Shown: piece after piece, positions 58,345 to 64,000 of the stretch | Layout of the letters: every line of letters begins with the position of its first letter | Position numbering within the stretch: position 1 is the first letter of the stretch | DNA from: Effrenium voratum | Taxonomy: Eukaryota > Sar > Dinophyceae > Suessiales > Symbiodiniaceae | NCBI GenBank assembly: GCA_963377175.1 | Contig: CAUJNA010003816.1 | Coordinates: forward strand, 445,001 to 509,000 | DNA length: 64,000 nucleotides | Direction of reading: 5' to 3' | Made by a program: the position numbers and the translations under genes | Notes under the pieces: generated by a model | Databases searched by the model: none | What the model was told of the DNA's origin: nothing | What the model saw: the letters and a program-made list of their open reading frames with translations, nothing else

Positions 58345-58466
58345 GGTCCTCCAGTAGAGAGGTTACAATCAGGGTACCAACTTTTTTCTGTAGTCTATTT
58401 TAGTAGGGGAACCCTCCCAACCAAAAAAGGAATCGGTGAGAAAGGGCACCTGGCTGGGGGACCTAG
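58345..58466 (+). repeat. Family I element, copy 7
   Basis: Best-preserved copy; the terminal inverted repeat extends to ATTTCTAGGTCC at the left and GGACCTAGAAAT at the right. About 180 bases from gene A exon 3. Confidence 0.92.
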
Positions 58467-58643
58467 AAATGGAACCGTTCCCCCAAAAAGTGAAGCCCCT
58501 TGAATTCCGTTAAAAACCAAGTAAAAGAAAAGTGCAAAGAACCAAGCCCAACGGCAATCAAGAGGAGGACCGCATTTTCTGTGGGTTCAACGGAAGCCCA
58601 GGCCTCCCTTTAAAGCGACGCCCCCAGGCCCGAGGCCTCGCAC

Positions 58644-58709
58644 CTTGGACTCGTCGACGCCGCGCAGCGCTTTTCGGGAGCCCAGCAGCGTCACGCCGCA
58701 GCCGGCGAC
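58644..58709 (-). CDS. Gene A exon 3
   Basis: 66 bases, phase 0 at both ends. The acceptor follows a pyrimidine run (TCTTTTTCTCGCCGCCGAG|GTC) and the donor is strong (TCCAAG|GTGCGAGG). The peptide begins VAGCGVTLLGSRKALRG and ends VDESK. Third positions are almost all G or C. The peptide looks like a beta strand plus turn, but no family is assigned. Confidence 0.58.
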
Positions 58710-58992
58710 CTCGGCGGCGAGAAAAAGACGGGGGCGTTTAAGGTTCAACCAACGGGTGTGGATAACAAAAACACAAAACCGTGTTTTTCTTTCTTTGAAA
58801 TCAAACCAGGTTTGAGATTAAAAGAACAACAAGAAACTTGGTTGGCCTGTAATGGCTTTGGGGCAAAAGCAAGACTTGGCCCACCGCTGCGCTCAAAAAC
58901 ACATATAGGGGAAGAAACACCATGAATATATATATATATATATATATGGGGGTTGTCGAAAATTATTGTTCCACGGCTTCCTTTTAGGATCC

Positions 58993-59026
58993 CTTGCGCC
59001 CGCCCTTGCGCCTCCTTGCGCCTACG
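58993..59026 (+). repeat. 34-bp direct repeat, left copy
   Basis: CTTGCGCCCGCCCTTGCGCC followed by TCCTTGCGCCTACG; the partner is at 60474-60507 with one or two differences. Confidence 0.9.
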
Positions 59027-59705
59027 CGTGCTTTTGCTTATGCCGTCATCTTCGTGTACGAGACACATGGGAAATTAGGTGCTGAATGTGGCTTTTAAGC
59101 TGTACCAAAAGGCTCGGGCCACGAAAGGTACATTCGAAGAGAGTACAACCTCCTGGCGAAACCTGCGACAAAGCAACGCCCTTCAGGTCAGGAACACGTT
59201 GTAGGCGCTCGAAGCTGGAAGGTTTCAGGCTGTTTCAGACACCTCTAGTCACGCAGGGCGGGCTTCATGCTAACAAGTAGTCAGTGCAATGCGGGCGCTT
59301 TGCCTATCTTTCAGGATTTAAACACTGCTTGGCGCCGGTATTTGAAAAACGTCTCCCCCGGCTTTTTGCAAACAAGCGCAAACCAAGTGACCAACCAACC
59401 AACCAACCAACCCACCCACCCACCAACCAACTGTTCAGGAATAGCCCGTGCGCATTACAAATTGGAGTGTTTCAGACAAATTCAGACACTCTTCTGCATG
59501 CAAGGCAGGCTTTATACAAACAAGTCCTGGCCACAACGCGGGCGCTTGGTCAAATAAGTGGGCATTACTTTGGAGGTTACAAGGCGCAAGCTCTGACAGC
59601 CTCCGTGCAGCAGGCAAGGCCTGACCAATTTGCAGGGCCGGCACGTGCCCTGCTTTTGTGTGGCTTCAGACTGTTTCAGACTGGCTGCGGGAGCCATGCC
59701 TAGAA

Positions 59706-59853
59706 GAAGTAGTAGTAGTAGTAGTGGCAGTAGCAGTAGCAGCAGCAGTAGTAATAATAGTAGTTGTTGTGGTAATAGTAGTAGTAGTGCTAGATAGCAG
59801 TAGTAGCAGTAGCAGTAGTAGCAGTAGTAGCAGTAGCAGTAGCAGTAGTAGTC

Positions 59854-59895
<42 letters not shown>

Positions 59896-59896
59896 A
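59706..59896. repeat. (AGT)n/(AGC)n array
   Basis: Mixed GTA, GCA and GTT units; translates to poly-Val or poly-Ser in long spurious ORFs. Confidence 0.95.
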
Positions 59897-60198
59897 GAAT
59901 AAGAAAGCACGTTAGTAGCGGCGGAAGCACCGGTCCCAGGCCTACTTAGTGCCACCTAAATACATACGTCCCGCCTGGAAGATGCGTGCGCCCGTTTGTG
60001 TGTGTGTTTTCAGACTGTTTCAGACTGGCTGTTGAAGCCTAGCCTAGAATGCGGCCTTGTGAGACAGCTTGCGCTCGAAACCTGTTGGCCTTGGCAACTG
60101 GTGTGCTGAAGTGATGAAGGTGCTACTAGTATTACTGATCACACAGTTAGAAAATCACGCCTTGCCATGAGTCCAGTTTATTGTCCTCCGTGCCTCAA

Positions 60199-60238
60199 CG
60201 CGCGCGGCCGCCGCGCGCGCGGCATCCGCGCGCGCGGT
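60199..60238. repeat. CG-alternating palindromic block
   Basis: Runs of CGCGCGCG with two CCGCGCGCGCGG palindromes separated by CAT. Confidence 0.9.
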
Positions 60239-60244
60239 CGGGGC

Positions 60245-60404
60245 GTTATAGCAGTATAGTAGTAGCAGCAGCAGGAACACTAGTTTGCAATACTTTTAAT
60301 CATAATACCGCGTAGTAGTAGTATTAGTAGTAGTAGTAGTAGTAGTAGTAGCAGTAGTAGTAGTAGTAGTTCTAGTAGCAGCAGTAATAGTAGTAGTAGC
60401 AGTC

Positions 60405-60450
<46 letters not shown>

Positions 60451-60470
60451 AAGTAGTACTAGTAGTGGCA
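60245..60470. repeat. (AGT)n array
   Basis: Long GTA array with scattered GCA and TCT variants, continuing the style of 59706-59896. Confidence 0.95.
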
Positions 60471-60473
60471 GCA

Positions 60474-60507
60474 CTTGCGCCCGCCCTTGCGCCTTCTTGC
60501 GCCTACG
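60474..60507 (+). repeat. 34-bp direct repeat, right copy
   Basis: Matches 58993-59026. The interval holds both trinucleotide arrays and several CAGACTGTTTCAGACTGGCT-like repeats. Confidence 0.9.
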
Positions 60508-61204
60508 TCGTGTGTTTATATGTCTGGGATGAGATTTATTATATCTATATTCTGCTATAGACAAAATACAAGAGACGGGGTTTTCTGACGACCCTCATAT
60601 ATATATATATATATATTACTTGCTGGCTTGATTGGCTTATCTTTCTGGCGAGCAAACCCGGGAAAGAGGGTTCCCCATAGAATTCTGAATGGAACTTCTC
60701 GATTCTTGGAGCTAAACAAATCCATCCATCTAGCGGAGTTTGAATTCTTGACTCATGGAAAATAGAAATATGTACTACAAATTCATGGCCCCCTTCCCCC
60801 CAGACCATTAAAACATGTTGGTTGTCTTTTGTCAATCTTTAAACCAACAGAGGGTCCACTTTGAGAACCCCATAAGACATGGGACGGTCGATTCGGCCAA
60901 ACCCTGCTTTCACAACCCTCTGCAAATGTCGCATCATTTATAAAAATACAACAGGGTTCCCCAAGCAAAAGACCTTCACGGGTTTGGCGAGCGTTTTACG
61001 TTCCGAATCGGTACTCTCGATTTACATGGTTACAATGGGAAAAGTGCTGGTGCGTGGTTGGGCCATCAGAATTGTGAATCCAGGATTATAGATCGCTGGA
61101 TCTTTGGGGGTGTCGTAATCGCGCCCCTAACACATAACTCTAACAAGTTCTTAAATTCTGGACAACATTCCGTCTACAAAAATACATAACAGGGACCCCC
61201 AAAA

Positions 61205-61268
61205 TGAGTGGGTTTTCCTGCAGGTTTCTCTTTTATGGGGTATCCTCAAAAAAAAGACAGACCCATAT
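61205..61268. repeat. Family III element, short
   Basis: GAGTGGGTTTTCCTGCAGG to AAAAAAAAGACAGACCCATA-T; it overlaps the donor of the possible exon at 61263. Confidence 0.55.
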
Positions 61269-61328
61269 CTTCCAAGCTTCGCCCAAGCGGTACAAAGAGC
61301 TCAGATCCAGCTCATCTGCATCCAGAGC
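61263..61328 (-). CDS. Gene A exon 2
   Basis: Acceptor CATCGCAG| followed by 22 codons in phase 0 (ALDADELDLSSLYRLGEAWK, then IW), with donor TGG|GTCTGTC. The donor lies inside the end of a family III inverted-repeat element (61205-61268), so the last two codons come from the element if this donor is used. Composition is AT-richer than neighbouring exons. Joined to exon 1 it reads ARCKDLA-ALDADELDL, an acidic, probably helical stretch. Confidence 0.4.
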
Positions 61329-62354
61329 CTGCGATGTTTGTCACCCCCCTGGTTCGATGGGCAGGGAATGTGTTCGAACCCGAACTGAGCCATCCAACAG
61401 CTGGTTTCCTTTGAGGAGATCCCATCCCAAAACGGTTCATTCTCAACACTGTTCATCCCCTAAGAACCAGCAAACAAATCTACCTCTGTTTTTTTAATCT
61501 CGAGCAAACATGACATGTTGGTGCATAGTTAATGAAAGGTAACAGGTCAAACAACTTCAAAAGAGATCCTTGTGATGTGGTTAATTTGAAGCAGCCGAAA
61601 GGACCACCCGGGACCGTGCACTGGTAGTTTTCCGCGCGTTCCACGCACCATTGGCCCACAACGCAGCTTGCCGGGCTTTTCATTCCACCCCCAAAATGGC
61701 TGGGACTTGGTTACCGTTTAAAACCACCAAATATAGGGCACCCTCAAACAAGAACACCCCGTATATCATAACCCCTTCCCTTGGATTCCTCCAGTTCAAA
61801 GCAAGCGTTAACGAGACCGTACAAGGTATTTTGTTTGGGAAAGAAACGGGAGGAGCGAGGGAGAGGGGGCGTCGATAAATCAATGCACACAAAAGTCAAT
61901 GGCTTCATCTCCTTTCAGTTTCATTCGCATCAAGCCGTTTGCGTTTGGCTTCATTGTAAAGATGGATGATGTAAGGAAGAGATGGACAAATATGGAATGG
62001 GATTGGAACACTTGGCGAGCTTTGTCTAAAGTGGAACAAACGACACCTGCCCACAAGCTAAACAAGTACCATACAGGCAACATATTAATATATATATATA
62101 TATAATATATAAGAAAACAATCCTTTTTTGAGTGCAAGTCTTGCAATGTCCAAAGGCAAACCAAATTGTACATCCGAGCTCCGACCCCAATCCGCACCTG
62201 CGCTGCCCAGGCGAGAAAGTCTTTGTGCAAGTGGCCTTTCGGTTTCCTGAGGGACCGAACAAACGGTCGTTGAGCGGACCATAATCCAAAGACAGGAGCC
62301 CATGGTGAATGTGTTTTTGTGGCTAACCGAAGGCTTCGCAGAAACCTTACCAGC

Positions 62355-62451
62355 ATGTCTTTTTTCGAGGGTACCCCCTTTTGGGTTGGTTTTGAAGGGA
62401 ACCCAAGAAGAACACCCAGCCATCTTGAGGTCTCCCTTAAAAAACAGACCC
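62355..62451. repeat. Family III element
   Basis: ATGTCTTTTTTCGAGGGTAC-CCCC to CTCCCTTAAAAAACAGACCC-A, a clear inverted repeat. Confidence 0.75.
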
Positions 62452-63244
62452 ACCAACAGTTGGCAAGATCCATGTGAGCTAGTTTGAATGGTTGGAACAC
62501 TGGATCCCATGAACCCTAGCAGCGCTTGATAGCACCCAAAGGCTTGAGGTTGATAAGTCTAGCGAAACGGTTAGCCTGGTGACCTTGACGTGTCTGGTAG
62601 GGGCCCGGCAACGCTAAGATCCGTCCCAACTGATTCACCAACTGGGCACGCTTTGAGTTGACGTTGGTGTGGCAGAATGGTCATGCCTGAAAGACAGCCA
62701 GTTGCTAGCATCAGGCATCTGGCATAGGAATACAAATTATTTAAATATTTGTTCTAAAGAAAAAAAGGACAGAAAAACAAAACAAAAACAAACAACGCAC
62801 GTACAACAATAGTTTCCACAAGTCATCAAAGGAGAATTAAAAGGAACACCCGTTTCTTGGAAGTTCCGTATTTTCTCTGTCAAGGGCACCAAACAGGAAA
62901 GGGGGCAAACAAGAAAGGGTTCCTTTAGACCCCGTTTTCAGGAATTTCCTCTTTGGTTCATGTCCCAAAATTATAAACCAAAGCAGCTGGAACTGCAAGC
63001 TGCATCTTTTGAGACCTCTGAAACATAGACCAACCTGGGGAAACTTGGATATGGGTCAAAACCGCGGTGCCCCGGTGAACACCCAGAACGCCCTCTAAAA
63101 AGACAACAGCGGAGTGGTGGCCATCCCCATTTTTGGCACCTTAGGTTTTGAGCCACAACCACTTAAGCTCAGATTCGGCCGCTTCGCTTGCCGAGAACTT
63201 CCCAGCCTGGGCCTGTCGCACCAGCCCCGGGGCTTCCACGCAAC
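62452..63244. other. Gene A intron
   Basis: No feature beyond a family IV-like end (ATGGGTCAAAACC) at about 63052 and A-rich sequence near 62760. Confidence 0.45.
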
Positions 63245-63367
63245 CGCCAGGTCTTTGCACCGCGCCAGCAGCGCTGGCGCCTCGCCAGCGACGGCACGGC
63301 GCGGAAGCTCCGCGCGGCGCGGAATTCGGGCGCGGGGCGTTCTGCCGGCGGCTGCCTCAGCCGGTGG
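63245..63367 (-). CDS. Gene A exon 1 (most upstream seen)
   Basis: A GC-rich block with an open minus frame of 41 codons, arginine- and alanine-rich, ending in LLARCKDLA. The donor is GCG|GTTGCG in phase 0, which joins to the next exon without a frame change. The upstream edge is uncertain: acceptors at CTGGAG|CC or GAGGCAG|CC are both possible. The other two minus frames are also open, so the frame rests mainly on the fit to exon 2. No known domain is recognised. Confidence 0.42.
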
Positions 63368-64000
63368 CTCCAGCGGATGAAACGTAGCTGCAATCACAGC
63401 ATAGCTCAACCTGCACAAAGGGATCAGGAAGTAAACAAATGATGGGTCCCACTGGTTTAGATGGGTTTTGTGCCATTTACCTGGGAAACCCATCTATTTT
63501 CCAAAAGATAGAGCAAACAAAACAACCGGAAAAACTGAAGACTACGATTCCCAATTCCCAAGCCTCGATTTTGATATTTTGATGCCTATGGGCAACTTGT
63601 TCAATAGGAGCTCCCCGATCCCAACAGGGCCCTCTTTTTTTTGCGAGAAAGGCCTGATGGCTCAGAGGGTTGCTTGTCGCGGTTCTAAGGGGAAATCAGC
63701 AGAGGACAACCACCATTTTGTGCGCCCCGTAAAGAAAGCTCCCTGTAACAACCATGTGAGTCGTAATCGAAACCTGGCAATAAAATGTTCTACCCAGAAC
63801 CCAGTTTCAAGAATTAAAGAGCAGCGAACATCCACCCGGTTTTGATTGTGGAGAGGCCAACCACCATTTTGTGGACCACCTTTAAATACGAAACACTCAC
63901 ATCTTTAATGTATAAGCCATTCCCTTGTTTCCAGAACACTCCCTCACCCCCCCCCCCCCGTCTTTATTCCTCACCGCCCTTCCTTATCCCTCAACCCCCC

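Larger units (their letters stand above)
58710..61262. other. Gene A intron
   Basis: Almost entirely simple or low-copy tandem repeats: the 34-bp direct repeats, GTA arrays, the CG block and AT tracts. Confidence 0.6.
40738..63367 (-). other. Gene A locus: split gene for a PrmC/HemK-like methyltransferase
   Basis: Extent of the proposed minus-strand gene, from the most upstream exon I can support to a TGA-terminated exon. Seventeen exons chain with consistent phases except at one junction (49092/47737). The product is about 540 residues as modelled; roughly the last 270 form an MTS-type methyltransferase and the first part is unrecognised. The real 5' end may lie beyond the window, because no convincing start codon was found. 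Introns are 0.5-2.5 kb and full of repeats. Confidence 0.65.

Noticed and set aside
59512..60564. Poly-Ser, poly-Leu and poly-Tyr ORFs
   Set aside because: Translations of the AGT arrays.

Overview
This window looks like nuclear DNA of a dinoflagellate, most likely a member of the Suessiales/Symbiodiniaceae or Prorocentrum type. I infer this from several things seen together: very small exons (about 40-170 bases) with GC-rich third codon positions, kilobase-long introns, GC-AG as well as GT-AG introns, two consecutive genes on the same (minus) strand, and introns packed with short related inverted-repeat elements. No prokaryotic operon, CRISPR array, rRNA or convincing tRNA is present. No ORF longer than about 210 codons exists, and the long ones are not convincing genes.

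The exon models were built by hand from reading frame, splice sites and phase agreement, so individual edges may be wrong and some exons are probably missing. Both genes run right to left.

Gene A (about 63.4 to 40.7 kb) has seventeen proposed exons. Its C-terminal half is a class I SAM-dependent methyltransferase of the PrmC/HemK (MTS) type. In order it shows a VPRGES segment, a motif I-like DAGVGN, the GVDVS acidic strand, the catalytic NPPY motif, and late strands GRLVLQVPK and FGFRVEA. Its N-terminal half, about 270 residues, I do not recognise.

Gene B (from about 35.2 kb, possibly 39 kb, down to 0.8 kb or beyond) encodes a cysteine-rich protein. Its central exons match the GLG1/Cys-rich FGFR repeat (CRADLEKHC then CLGEHRAEISEPCRKDV, and so on). 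It would be a Golgi or secretory-pathway protein. The most distal candidate exon carries Gly-X-Y collagen-like triplets.

The rest is intron and intergenic DNA. It holds at least eight families of 75-530 bp dispersed elements, mostly with terminal inverted repeats. Two families (about 125 bp with CTAGGTCC ends; about 115 bp ending CCACCAAG) occur 7 and about 9 times, always in the same orientation, and often within 10-100 bp of an exon. Many exons begin with GT directly after the acceptor AG, which leaves an AGGT-like sequence at both intron ends. Together these make an introner-rich locus, which I consider the main discovery. Other contents are two copies of a decayed retroelement fragment, long trinucleotide and tetranucleotide arrays, AT microsatellites, a telomere-like minisatellite, and a near-perfect 48-nt hairpin.
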